Notes: generated by a model not told the origin, from the sequence alone. Counted from the stretch's first letter, positions 1 to 7,827 are shown. The stretch is 18,369 nucleotides of DNA from Bacillota bacterium (GCA_023417975.1 JAEZDX010000147.1:1-18369); one strand, 5' to 3'. A program made the numbers and translations.

Positions 1-441
1 AATAGAATGGTAACGTATGAGCGGTTCAATACCGAAAAAGGCTCCGCAAAGCATTCCAGCCAAGAAAAATGTTGCGACAAAACTTATAGGAGAATCAGTA
101 AGTGATATTGTTTTCATGTTTTCGGCATACTCTCTTAATATGATGGAACATATATAGGTGAGTAGTAAAATAACTAAAATTCCCACAATAATTCTACCTA
201 GAGAGCCAATATAAATCTCACTAATGTCGATAATATCCATACCTTGAAAATGAGAGAACAGCTTTTCTATAAATTTGAAGATAAGCAGCATTAATATCGA
301 TATATAAATAACTACAATCCATGCGGCTGGTCCTGAAACTTCAATGATTTGGCGAGGAAAGTTTAGAAAAATTCTAGCACAAATTGTATTTATAAGTAAT
401 GTAACAGCTCCCCATACTCCGAATGTAATCTTTGATTCCAA
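1..441 (-). CDS. GerAB-type spore germination permease (partial)
   Basis: This is the first 147 codons of an integral membrane protein; the 3' end lies beyond the left edge. The reading frame is open from a TTG start at 441 to base 1. The start is chosen because an AAGGAGG Shine-Dalgarno site at 449-455 lies 7 nt upstream and overlaps the stop of the preceding gerA-like gene. Hydrophobic segments are visible at about residues 8-24, 37-55, 82-104 and 120-140. The N-terminus (MESKITFGVW) and the NFPRQIIEVSGPAAW segment after helix 1 fit the GerAB/YndE branch of the APC superfamily. These proteins form germinant receptors with GerAA and GerAC in the spore inner membrane. Position right behind gerA supports the call. 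A gerAC-like lipoprotein gene is expected outside the window but cannot be seen. Confidence 0.85.
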   Translation of the reverse strand, partial: MESKITFGVWGAVTLLINTICARIFLNFPRQIIEVSGPAAWIVVIYISILMLLIFKFIEKLFSHFQGMDIIDISEIYIGSLGRIIVGILVILLLTYICSIILREYAENMKTISLTDSPISFVATFFLAGMLCGAFFGIEPLIRYHSI

Positions 442-453
442 AAGTAAACCTCC

Positions 454-2163
454 TTATTGCTTATTTTTATTCTTAATAGTATTAAACCAACCTCTGCTGA
501 TTTTTGACTGCTTTACATCGTCTTTTGTATTGAGATAGTCAGGTCTTTCTTCTTGTTTCCAAAGGGGAGCTTCATAAATTTCATATTTATACCCACCTGA
601 AGTCTTAGGACCATAGGGTGCAAGAAAGGGTACACCGAAGGACTTTGCGCTGCAGAGATATACTACATATATGAATATACCCGTAGTAATTCCCAAAAAA
701 CCTGAGGCTGCAGCTAGCAAGATATAAACAAATCTTAAAATTCTAAATTGAATACCTAATGAAAAGTCGGGCATGGCAAAGGAACCAAGTCCAGTAACTG
801 AAACTACTATAATTAGAATAGGACTAACAATATTAGCTGAAACGGCGGCTTGACCTAAAATCAGTGCACCTATAATGCCTAGGGTTGGACCAATAGGACC
901 GGGTATTCTTATTCCAGCCTCACGGATAAGCTCAAAGGAAGCTTCCATAAGTAATATTTCTATTATTGAAGGAAATGGTACCTTCTCTCTGGATGCTTCT
1001 ACAGCGAGAAGTAAGCTTGTTGGGATCATTTCATGATGAAAATTAGTAACGGCGATGTAAAAACCGGGAAGTAGCAACGCGGTAAAAATTCCAAGAAGCC
1101 GGAAAAATCTAAAAAGATTTGCGGCGGGGAATCTATTAAAGGAATCTTCAGTAGAATGAATAAGATCAAAAAAGGTTATGGGTACGACCAATACAAAAGG
1201 ACTGCCGTTTACAACAATGGCTGCTCTTCCTTCTGATAGCATCATTGCTACTCTATCAGGCCTTTCTGTGGCAATCATTTGCGGAGCGGGTAAAAAAGTA
1301 TCATCTTCAATGAACTGCTCAAGTTCACCGGAATCATTTAAATAATCAATCTTTATACTTGTCAATCTTTTTTTGATTTCTTGGATGAGTGAATCATTGG
1401 CTATATCTTTAACATACATCAAAGAACAAGGTGTTTTACTACGTTCTCCAATTTCCAGATTTTCTACTATCAAATCCTCGTCCTTTAATCTCTTTCTTAT
1501 AAGTGCTGTATTGACTCTCAAGGTTTCTGTAAAGCCTTCTTGTGGACCTCTGATTATTAGTTCTGTAGTAGGTTTGCTTACACTTCTATGCTCAAAGCCC
1601 TTTACATCGGCTAAAAATGCAGTAGAAAGTCCGTGGACAAATAGAGCACAGGAACCGAAATTAATATCACTTATAATTTTATCGAATTCACTTACTTCAG
1701 TAATTTGATTGTGCGGAAGTAAACGGTTCTTTATACATGTAGCTATATTCTCACTGTCATATTTTATATCTAAATTTGATAGCAGCATGAGAGGTTGAAG
1801 TATATTATCATCAATCAATTTTCTATCTGTCATTCCATCATAGAATATAATAAAAGCAGCTGCGTTATTATTACCTATGGTTATAGTAAACTCTCTCAAC
1901 AAAATATCACTATTTAAAGGAATGCGGTATTTTTTCTTTAAATATTCAAGGTTTTCGGCTAGTTCAATGCTGATTTTTCTATCATTTTTTTCTGTGGTAT
2001 TTTTATCTGAATTCACTGATTTATTAAGTACTTTGTCTTTTTTAAAGACATTGTTATTTCTAGACTTATATCTTTCTTGATCGGTTTCTTCTAAAGTGAA
2101 TTTTTCTCTAATTTCAGGTTCGTTGAAAAAAAGAAAGTTTGCAAGCATTTTATTTAGTTTCAA
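454..2163 (-). CDS. GerA family spore germination protein
   Basis: A 569-residue A subunit of a spore germinant receptor, which senses nutrients in the spore inner membrane. Residues 1-65 are hydrophilic and Lys/Asn-rich. A soluble N-terminal domain follows, with typical stretches such as FGSCALFVHG near 169 and RGPQEGFTETLR near 205. The loop LPAPQMIATERPDRV (about 291-305) leads into membrane segments at about 316-332, 353-373, 428-460 and 475-503. The conserved PFPSIIEILLMEASFELIREAG and APYGPK regions are present, and the tail is Lys-rich and soluble. The start is TTG at 2163, backed by AGGGGTGA at 2171-2178 with 7-nt spacing; the ATG five codons later has no comparable site. The gerAB-like gene starts 12 nt after the stop, so the two are co-transcribed. 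Which ligand it senses cannot be told. Confidence 0.93.
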   Translation of the reverse strand: MKLNKMLANFLFFNEPEIREKFTLEETDQERYKSRNNNVFKKDKVLNKSVNSDKNTTEKNDRKISIELAENLEYLKKKYRIPLNSDILLREFTITIGNNNAAAFIIFYDGMTDRKLIDDNILQPLMLLSNLDIKYDSENIATCIKNRLLPHNQITEVSEFDKIISDINFGSCALFVHGLSTAFLADVKGFEHRSVSKPTTELIIRGPQEGFTETLRVNTALIRKRLKDEDLIVENLEIGERSKTPCSLMYVKDIANDSLIQEIKKRLTSIKIDYLNDSGELEQFIEDDTFLPAPQMIATERPDRVAMMLSEGRAAIVVNGSPFVLVVPITFFDLIHSTEDSFNRFPAANLFRFFRLLGIFTALLLPGFYIAVTNFHHEMIPTSLLLAVEASREKVPFPSIIEILLMEASFELIREAGIRIPGPIGPTLGIIGALILGQAAVSANIVSPILIIVVSVTGLGSFAMPDFSLGIQFRILRFVYILLAAASGFLGITTGIFIYVVYLCSAKSFGVPFLAPYGPKTSGGYKYEIYEAPLWKQEERPDYLNTKDDVKQSKISRGWFNTIKNKNKQ

Positions 2164-2226
2164 AAAAACATCACCCCTAGAGATAAAATCAAGATTAGTA
2201 TTTGCTAATTGCTGAAAGTTAATACT

Positions 2227-2255
2227 AAAAAAACACGGATTAATACCGTGTTTTT
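2227..2255 (-). terminator. Rho-independent terminator after the DUF3267 gene
   Basis: AAACACGG at 2231-2238 pairs with CCGTGTTT at 2246-2253 around a 7-nt loop; flanking A and T tracts extend the stem. Read on the minus strand the hairpin ends in seven T residues. It sits just after the stop codon at 2261 and before the gerA-like gene, so it separates the two minus-strand units. Having A and T tracts on both sides it could work both ways. Confidence 0.8.
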
Positions 2256-2260
2256 AGATT

Positions 2261-2779
2261 TTATTGCATTTGAATGATATCGAATCCATTTTTTTTGTCT
2301 AGAATATAGCTGTTCCAATTCAGTTTTGTTAGGCTGACAGCCATTAATATATCTCCTGTACTTCCTACCAGGTTAAGCATAAATAAAAGAGCTCCCCAGT
2401 GAATAAACAGCATTAAAGATGCAAGAGAAATAATTGTAACAGGAGCCAAAAGCACCATTAAGAACTTGGTCCTTTGTAGTTTAATATTAGAAGTTTCTTG
2501 GCAATAGGCATATATTCCTTTAAAACCGAAGCGCACTTTGCCTTTGAATAAAATATAACATATGCCGTGAAGAGCTTCATGTATAATTACTATAGGAATC
2601 ATCATGGCAACAACTAAAATTGCGGAATCAAAGAACAAATTATGGGTAAAATTCAGAAGTACATATCGTGAATGTATTTCGAATAGTGAAACATAAAGTA
2701 CATCTCCGAAGCAGTAGGATAGCGCTAGAGCTAATAGAAAGCAAGCTAAATGAGTTTTCCAAGTAATAGTTACGGACAT
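2261..2779 (-). CDS. DUF3267-type membrane zincin (putative metalloprotease)
   Basis: A 172-residue membrane protein with the zinc-protease signature HEALH at 67-71, at the end of a hydrophobic segment (about 52-68). Further hydrophobic segments lie at about 11-32 and 106-150. STGD at 140-143 in the last segment would supply Asp143 as a third metal ligand. This layout fits the DUF3267 (putative zincin peptidase) family, distant relatives of M50 intramembrane proteases; the substrate is unknown. I chose the ATG at 2779 because GGAGG lies 8 nt upstream. The frame is open for 11 more codons upstream, but that extension contains the Shine-Dalgarno site. It lies 53 nt after the UvrC-like gene on the same strand, so the two are probably co-transcribed and end at the terminator just downstream. 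Confidence 0.78.
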   Translation of the reverse strand: MSVTITWKTHLACFLLALALSYCFGDVLYVSLFEIHSRYVLLNFTHNLFFDSAILVVAMMIPIVIIHEALHGICYILFKGKVRFGFKGIYAYCQETSNIKLQRTKFLMVLLAPVTIISLASLMLFIHWGALLFMLNLVGSTGDILMAVSLTKLNWNSYILDKKNGFDIIQMQ

Positions 2780-2832
2780 TTTCAACACCTCCATTTGGAA
2801 GTATTGACACATATGGCTTGTTTATGCTTTTG

Positions 2833-3927
2833 TCACTGAAAATTATCAAATGCTTTTTGTAGCAATTCCTGAATTAAGGCATTCAATGCAAGATTATTTT
2901 CAGAGCACAACATTTCTTTAGTGATAATCGCGTAATTACAACTGCTGCTTTTTAAATAACTATATATTATTTGTGCTTCATCTACCTCCTGTTTTGACAA
3001 TCTGTCTGTAGTAATGACAGATTCCTCTTTAAAAGATTGTTCAAGCTTTTTTGCTACTTTTTGCGTTAAATCCAAAATCTCGGAAGGAGTAATAATGCAT
3101 TTTTCACAGAGTATTATTCTATTCCTTTTTATAAGAAATAGTTTGATAGCTGTCTCACTTATTCCTTCAAATATAACTATATTTTTGTTTTCTTCAGTAA
3201 ATTCAATTACTCTTTTCTTATTTAATAAAGCTTTAACAGCATCAATATAATCCCTGTACTTAGCAGCATTTTCAAAATCAAATTTTTCCGAGGCTTGAAG
3301 CATTTTAGTTTCCATAGTTTCGAGCATGGTATTATCTTCACCATTGAACATGGATATTACTTGACTTAATACATTACGATAATATTGTGCAGCACTGTCT
3401 CCAAGACACATACCGATACAAGAACCTAAAGAATAGTTAAGACATGCTGTACTTTTTTTTGAAGGATTGCTGCAATTAATTTTGAAAATCTCCCTTATGC
3501 CTTGTAAAGCCCTCTCAACAGTACTTCTACTAGTATAAGGACCAAAGTAGAAAAAAACTTCCAGATCATCAATACTATTGGCTATGTTCATTATCGGATA
3601 TTGACCATATCTTTGTATTGCCAAATATGTATAGGATAGCGGACTTTTCATCAGCCTGTTATAGGCTGGTTTTATTTCTTTTATAAGCTTGCATTCAAGC
3701 ATGAAGGCTTCGAACTCGGTATCTGTCAATATATAATCAAAGTTCTTTAGATTTCTCACTAGTTTTTCAACTTTAGGTGAATGTGACTTTGAGCTTTGGA
3801 AATAGGATTGTACTCTTCTCTTTAAATTTTTAGCCTTTCCTACATATATAATATTATCTAGAGAGTCTTTCATCAAATATACTCCAGGGGTAACAGGAAG
3901 ACTCTTAACCTTTTCTTTTATGTTCAA
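2833..3927 (-). CDS. Short UvrC-like GIY-YIG nuclease lacking the C-terminal half
   Basis: The 364-residue product matches the N-terminal half of the excinuclease subunit UvrC, which makes the 3' cut in nucleotide excision repair. The GIY-YIG domain shows GVY (15-17), YVG (28-30), Arg38 and the metal-binding Glu78 in FMLECKLIK. Cysteines near 151, 162, 169 and 173 match the UvrC cluster reported to bind Fe-S. A UVR motif spans about 200-236 (KFDFENAAKYRD), the UvrB-binding element of UvrC. Full UvrC is about 600 residues; the RNase H-like nuclease for the 5' cut and the HhH DNA-binding domain are absent. The stop is followed by another gene with its own Shine-Dalgarno site, so this is not a recent frameshift. 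The start is TTG at 3927 with AGGTGGA 6 nt upstream. The architecture recalls E. coli Cho, but with a UVR domain. A separate full-length uvrC is presumably elsewhere. Confidence 0.88.
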   Translation of the reverse strand: MNIKEKVKSLPVTPGVYLMKDSLDNIIYVGKAKNLKRRVQSYFQSSKSHSPKVEKLVRNLKNFDYILTDTEFEAFMLECKLIKEIKPAYNRLMKSPLSYTYLAIQRYGQYPIMNIANSIDDLEVFFYFGPYTSRSTVERALQGIREIFKINCSNPSKKSTACLNYSLGSCIGMCLGDSAAQYYRNVLSQVISMFNGEDNTMLETMETKMLQASEKFDFENAAKYRDYIDAVKALLNKKRVIEFTEENKNIVIFEGISETAIKLFLIKRNRIILCEKCIITPSEILDLTQKVAKKLEQSFKEESVITTDRLSKQEVDEAQIIYSYLKSSSCNYAIITKEMLCSENNLALNALIQELLQKAFDNFQ

Positions 3928-4116
3928 GAAAAATCCACCTCTCTATTCTGTTATATCTATAAAATTTAAAGAAAATCTATTATTGTGTTTCATATATAAT
4001 ATCAGCGCTAAAGACTTGTGTCAATTGCAGTAAATTCTTCAAAGTTAGTATAAAAATATTATTTAAACCCAGCAGCATAAATTGTGTATAGCATAAAATT
4101 TGTCAATCGCTTTGAA

Positions 4117-4145
4117 TGTACATGGTATATTATTGATGTTATAAT
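4117..4145 (+). promoter_or_regulatory. Possible sigma-A promoter of the amidase gene
   Basis: A perfect TATAAT lies at 4140-4145, with TGTACA 17 nt upstream at 4117-4122 as a poor -35. It sits in the 298-nt AT-rich region (3928-4225) between the divergent UvrC-like and amidase genes, where I see nothing else. The call rests mainly on the -10 element. Confidence 0.3.
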
Positions 4146-4225
4146 TAATAATACTTTTAGGATTTCTTATTTATATAAGACAAGGAATTTTCATTTTAAA
4201 TTAATGAGAATATTGAGGTGGATAT

Positions 4226-5131
4226 ATGTATAAAAAATATTTATTAAGCCTAATTTCTATTATAACTGTAATTGTCTTAACGGTAGGATGCGGAAAGATG
4301 TCGGTTGTAAAAGAGGGTAATAATGGAAATACACCAGCAAGTGGAGAAGTTACTAATAGCGTATCACCATCACCTACCGATAATTCAGCAGCTCAACAAG
4401 TGGGAGGCGAAGTCAAGGATAATAATAAGGTTGAACCCCAAAAGGATGTTAACAATTCAACTGTACCGGATAAGCAGGCGGAGAGTTCACAGGAAGTCAA
4501 AAGCAGCGGAAAGACAATCGTAATAGACCCCGGTCATGGTGGAAAAGTTACCTCTGAAAAAGAAGCTGTATCACCTGATTCTAATGAGATGAAGCCAAAG
4601 AACGTAGAAGGAGCCACAGGCGTAAGTACAAGAACTCCGGAGCATGTAATTGCATTAAACGTATCAATGAAGCTGAAGACTCTCTTGGAGAAGGATGGCT
4701 TTAAAGTAATTATGACACGAACAACAAGCACCGAGAGCATTGGAAATATTGCTCGTGCAGAAATTGGTAATAAAAACAATGCTGATCTTGTAATTAGAAT
4801 TCATGCGGATTCAACTGACAGTTCTTCAGTTAAAGGTGCCAGCATGCTGGTTCCGGGAAATGTGGGTTATGCAAAAAGTATCAGCAATATTAGTAAACAA
4901 TATGGGCAAATTATTCTTAAGGAACTTATAAACAATGCAGGCATGAACAACAGGGGAGTTGTAACACGAAATGATCTCACAGGTTTTAATTGGTCAAAGG
5001 TACCGGTAGTTCTTATAGAGATGGGCTTTTTATCTAATCCTGATGAGGATAAGCTCCTTTCTTCAGATAGCTACGAGCAAAAAATTGCTGTTGGCTTAGA
5101 AAAAGGAATTGTAAATGCTTTAATCAAATAA
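4226..5131 (+). CDS. N-acetylmuramoyl-L-alanine amidase (Amidase_3), lipoprotein
   Basis: A 301-residue exported zinc amidase that cuts the MurNAc-L-Ala bond of peptidoglycan. A hydrophobic signal (about 5-20) ends in the lipobox LTVGC, so Cys22 should be lipidated and the enzyme anchored outside the membrane. Residues 23-95 form a polar Ser/Asn/Pro/Glu-rich spacer. The Amidase_3 domain begins at IVIDPGHGG: zinc ligands are His104, Glu139 (TPEH) and His193 (RIHAD), and the catalytic Glu265 lies in LIEMGFLSNPDED. The stretch between His104 and Glu139 is longer than in CwlV/AmiC-type enzymes and contains EMKPK and GVSTRTPEH, which I associate with a clostridial subgroup. GAGGTGG at 4215-4221 precedes the ATG closely. 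The gene is transcribed alone and ends at a shared hairpin. It may act in sporulation, germination or cell separation; the sequence does not say which. Confidence 0.92.
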   Translation: MYKKYLLSLISIITVIVLTVGCGKMSVVKEGNNGNTPASGEVTNSVSPSPTDNSAAQQVGGEVKDNNKVEPQKDVNNSTVPDKQAESSQEVKSSGKTIVIDPGHGGKVTSEKEAVSPDSNEMKPKNVEGATGVSTRTPEHVIALNVSMKLKTLLEKDGFKVIMTRTTSTESIGNIARAEIGNKNNADLVIRIHADSTDSSSVKGASMLVPGNVGYAKSISNISKQYGQIILKELINNAGMNNRGVVTRNDLTGFNWSKVPVVLIEMGFLSNPDEDKLLSSDSYEQKIAVGLEKGIVNALIK

Positions 5132-5134
5132 GTT

Positions 5135-5169
5135 AAAAATTGAAAGGGAACGGAACCCTTTCAATTTTT
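5135..5169. terminator. Bidirectional terminator between the amidase and racemase genes
   Basis: A perfect 14-bp stem (5135-5148 with 5156-5169) encloses the 7-nt loop AACGGAA. The stem has five A residues on one side and five T on the other, so it yields a U tract on both strands. It lies between the stop codons of two convergent genes and can serve both. Confidence 0.9.
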
Positions 5170-5184
5170 GTTATTGTACATGTT

Positions 5185-6411
5185 CTATTGATTTATAGCA
5201 TATTGAAGTTTGAGACTTTCTTGCTTAGTACAGTTATTAATATAGTTATTAAAAGGTATGTTGTTTTTATAGTAAATCCGCTCAACCCGTGAGTTGATGT
5301 TTACCGCTATTTCATTATTGATGGTATGGGCTTTTTCTGCTATTTCGTTTATAGAAATGAAGAAGTCTCCATCACTGCCTATTAAAGTTACAGTGTCTCC
5401 TTCTTTAACGTCAGGAATATGTGTTACATCAATCATCATTTGGTCCATACATATATTACCTGCTATTTCAGCAAATTGACCTCTGACGAGAACCTTCATA
5501 TGCTTATTTGATAAAATTCGAGGGTAACCATCTCCATAACCTATACTTAGGCTAGCTATGATTGAAGGTTTGGTTGCCTTGTAGTTTCGTCCGTAACTTA
5601 CTGAACAACCCTTCTGGATTTCCTTTACTAAGGTTACCTTAGTCTTGAGCTGTAAAACAGGCTTTAATCCCGTGAAACGACCATCTTTAACTATTTCTCC
5701 GGAGGGAATACCAAGTAACAGCATTCCAGGTCTTACATAGTCATACTCAAACATAGAGTAATTCAATATAGCAGAGCTGCTTTGTGTATGAAGCTTTCCG
5801 GGGTTAATACCTATATTTTTAAGCTTATATATAAGCTGACGAAATAAGGAGTTTTGATTAAGGGTATAAGCAATATCTTCTGCTTGTAAACTGTCAGATG
5901 AAGCAAAATGAGTAAAGGTTCCGGTTATATTTATGTTTTTAAATGTATATGCGGCAGCAATGGAACAGAAGCTTTCCTTTGAGCCATCGTAAAAAAAACC
6001 GACTCTTCCCATACCAGTGTCAACTTTCACATGGCATTCTATGATACAATGGTGCCGTCTGCAGAAGTTATCCAGCTTCTGTGTATATGCATAGGATACT
6101 AAAGTTTGAATTAGATTGTATTTATGTAGCAAATAGAACTGAGCAGGTGGAGTATATCCTAATATCAAAATTGGGTATCCAATAGAATTCTCCCTTAAGT
6201 GTATAGCTTCATTAATATTTGATACAGCATACATATGGATGCCAAGACCACAAAGTTCATGAGCTATTGCAGCACTGCCATGGCCATAGGCGTTATCTTT
6301 TATTACTGCCATAATCTTAGTTTTAGGCGGCAGAATATTTTGTATTGCTTTAACATTATGTCCAAGGTAGTCCAAATTAATTTCTACCCAATTTCTGAAA
6401 TATTCCTGCAT
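5185..6411 (-). CDS. Alanine/serine racemase, soluble VanT-like variant
   Basis: A 408-residue PLP-dependent fold-type III racemase, normally supplying D-Ala for cell walls. The PLP lysine is Lys38 in VIKDNAYGHG; Lys129 in KVDTGMGRVG is the lysine carbamylated in Alr; the second catalytic base is Tyr273 (SYGRNY); the active-site loop is CMDQ (321-324). In the C-terminal barrel, alanine racemases read TINYE, where Tyr is Tyr354 of Geobacillus Alr. Here the sequence is TINNE with Asn366. As I recall, VanT serine racemases carry Asn at this position, so D-Ser production is a real possibility. VanT's membrane domain is absent. About 30 residues (380-408) extend past the usual end. AAGGTGG 7 nt before the ATG supports the start. 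The gene lies 18 nt after the VanG-like ligase gene and is surely co-transcribed. Racemase activity is sure; the preferred substrate is inferred. Confidence 0.9.
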   Translation of the reverse strand: MQEYFRNWVEINLDYLGHNVKAIQNILPPKTKIMAVIKDNAYGHGSAAIAHELCGLGIHMYAVSNINEAIHLRENSIGYPILILGYTPPAQFYLLHKYNLIQTLVSYAYTQKLDNFCRRHHCIIECHVKVDTGMGRVGFFYDGSKESFCSIAAAYTFKNINITGTFTHFASSDSLQAEDIAYTLNQNSLFRQLIYKLKNIGINPGKLHTQSSSAILNYSMFEYDYVRPGMLLLGIPSGEIVKDGRFTGLKPVLQLKTKVTLVKEIQKGCSVSYGRNYKATKPSIIASLSIGYGDGYPRILSNKHMKVLVRGQFAEIAGNICMDQMMIDVTHIPDVKEGDTVTLIGSDGDFFISINEIAEKAHTINNEIAVNINSRVERIYYKNNIPFNNYINNCTKQESLKLQYAINQ

Positions 6412-6429
6412 TTTTTAACCACCTTCATT

Positions 6430-7503
6430 CTAGATTGAGAATTTTCTCTGCAGAGCCGATTGAAGTAATGCTTCGATAAGTTCTGCAAATTCAATACCAA
6501 TGGACTTAAGCATATTTGGATATCGGCTTTTATCTGTAAAGCCAGGGAGAGTATTTACTTCGTTTAGAATCACAGTTTTGTCCTTTGTGATAAACATGTC
6601 CACTCTAGCTAAGCCATAACAGTCCAAAGCTTTGTACACTGATGCTGCTATTTTTTTAACCTCGTCTTGTAGCTCCGGACAAATTCTTGCAGGTAAAATA
6701 ATTTTTGAGCTTTTTAATGTGTATTTTTCTTCGTAATCGAAAAAATCTTTTTTGATTTCTATTTCATCTATATTACCTATAGTAAGAATACCTTCACGTT
6801 CCAGTACAGCACAGCCTATTTCGAAGCCTGTTATTGTTTCTTCTATAACAACTTTATTGTCAAATTCGAAAGCCTTGTTGAGGCCGGATGCTAGTTCCTC
6901 ATAGTTATGAGCTTTGCTTATACCAAAGGAAGAACCTTCACAGGCTGGTTTGATTATAACGGGAAAGCCAAGTGTTTCATCTATGTGTTTGTAAAGTATG
7001 CGAAAATCAATGTTGTCGGAGTTTAATACTGTAATCCATCTTGCCATAGTTATACCTGAAGCTTGCATGATTCTATGTGTGATATCTTTATCAATTGCTA
7101 TGGAAGAGGATGAAACATTACAGCCAACATAAGGCATACTTGCTATTTCAAAAATTCCCTGAAGAGTTCCGTCTTCACCGAGTCTGCCATGTAAAATAGG
7201 AAAGACACAGTCTGCAGTAATAAAATTATGTTCATTGCTATTTATTTTAATAAAGCCTTTCTTCTCAGGATTAAGGCTAAAGGTTACTTCTTCACAAAGC
7301 GGATTTTCAAACCATCTGTTATTTTCACATACATCATCTATATCAGGGCAATAAAGCCACTTACCTTCCTTTGTGATTCCAATAACTATCAGATCAAAAT
7401 TATCCTCTGGAAAGAATTTAATAACAGCACGGGCTGAACTTATTGACACTTCATGCTCTGAAGACCTCCCTCCAAAAATAATAGCTGCTCTCAATTTGGT
7501 CAT
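6430..7503 (-). CDS. D-Ala:D-X ligase, VanG-like (predicted D-Ala:D-Ser ligase)
   Basis: A 357-residue ATP-grasp ligase that joins D-Ala to a second D-amino acid for peptidoglycan precursors. GGRSSEHEVS at the N-terminus, FPILHGRLGEDG, IIKPACEGSSFG and LNEVNTLPGF are the Ddl signatures. The omega-loop region reads FFDYEEKYTLKSSK, close to what I recall of VanG. Asp246, Phe255 and Arg327 (in SRYP) correspond to VanG Asp243, Phe252 and Arg324, reported D-Ser determinants, each offset by exactly 3. D-Ala:D-Ala and D-Ala:D-Lac ligases such as DdlA usually have SMYP there. The start is the ATG at 7503, with AGGAGG 9 nt upstream; a 13-codon upstream extension contains that site and is rejected. The racemase gene follows 18 nt after the stop. 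It may instead be an ordinary Ddl of a VanG-like lineage; only an assay settles this. Confidence 0.9.
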   Translation of the reverse strand: MTKLRAAIIFGGRSSEHEVSISSARAVIKFFPEDNFDLIVIGITKEGKWLYCPDIDDVCENNRWFENPLCEEVTFSLNPEKKGFIKINSNEHNFITADCVFPILHGRLGEDGTLQGIFEIASMPYVGCNVSSSSIAIDKDITHRIMQASGITMARWITVLNSDNIDFRILYKHIDETLGFPVIIKPACEGSSFGISKAHNYEELASGLNKAFEFDNKVVIEETITGFEIGCAVLEREGILTIGNIDEIEIKKDFFDYEEKYTLKSSKIILPARICPELQDEVKKIAASVYKALDCYGLARVDMFITKDKTVILNEVNTLPGFTDKSRYPNMLKSIGIEFAELIEALLQSALQRKFSI

Positions 7504-7827
7504 GTTTAAAAACCTCCTAAAAAAACTTAATTTGCTAGGCATGCTATAAATTTATGCATCTATAAAAGTATACCTCGAAATGAGACGGAAGTTTTTAAGG
7601 TTATCTTGCTTATATATTAAGATTTTCTTACAATTTGTTTACATATTATAGATAAATAACTTCATACATAAAGTTATTAAAATGAAATGCAGTTGTTTAT
7701 GTTTCATTTGCCAATTAAGATATTCAATCTTAAAGAATTTTTTGGCGAGGGAGAATGTTATAGACTTTATGTGTTCCATATATAATTCCAATTGAAGATG
7801 CATATCATACTTATTGAGGTGATAATA
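7504..7827. other. Divergent intergenic region with hairpins
   Basis: This 324-nt AT-rich gap separates the ligase gene (minus) from the small ORF at 7828 (plus) and should hold promoters for both. TATACT on the minus strand near 7570 could be a -10 for the ligase, but no good -35 lies upstream of it. On the plus strand TATAAT occurs near 7780 with an equally poor -35. Three consecutive short inverted repeats (7655-7733) are listed separately. No convincing gene is present. Confidence 0.5.
7655..7733. repeat. Three consecutive short inverted repeats
   Basis: AATAACTT/AAGTTATT (7655-7662 with 7671-7678), AAATGAAA/TTTCATTT (7680-7687 with 7702-7709) and TTAAGAT/ATCTTAA (7715-7721 with 7727-7733) are all perfect and follow each other within 80 nt. 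In AT-rich DNA such repeats arise by chance, but three in a row could form a structured leader of the ligase gene on the minus strand. No known RNA family is recognised. Confidence 0.45.

Noticed and set aside
1373..1708. 111-codon plus-strand ORF
   Set aside because: Lies wholly inside the gerA-like gene on the other strand; no ribosome-binding site and no family resemblance.
2833..3927. UvrC-like gene as a pseudogene truncated by frameshift
   Set aside because: No UvrC C-terminal sequence follows in any frame; the next gene begins soon after with its own ribosome-binding site, and catalytic residues are intact.
5185..7503. A complete acquired vanG resistance operon
   Set aside because: No vanXY, vanW, vanY or vanRS/vanU is present, the racemase lacks the membrane domain, and no mobile-element genes flank the pair.
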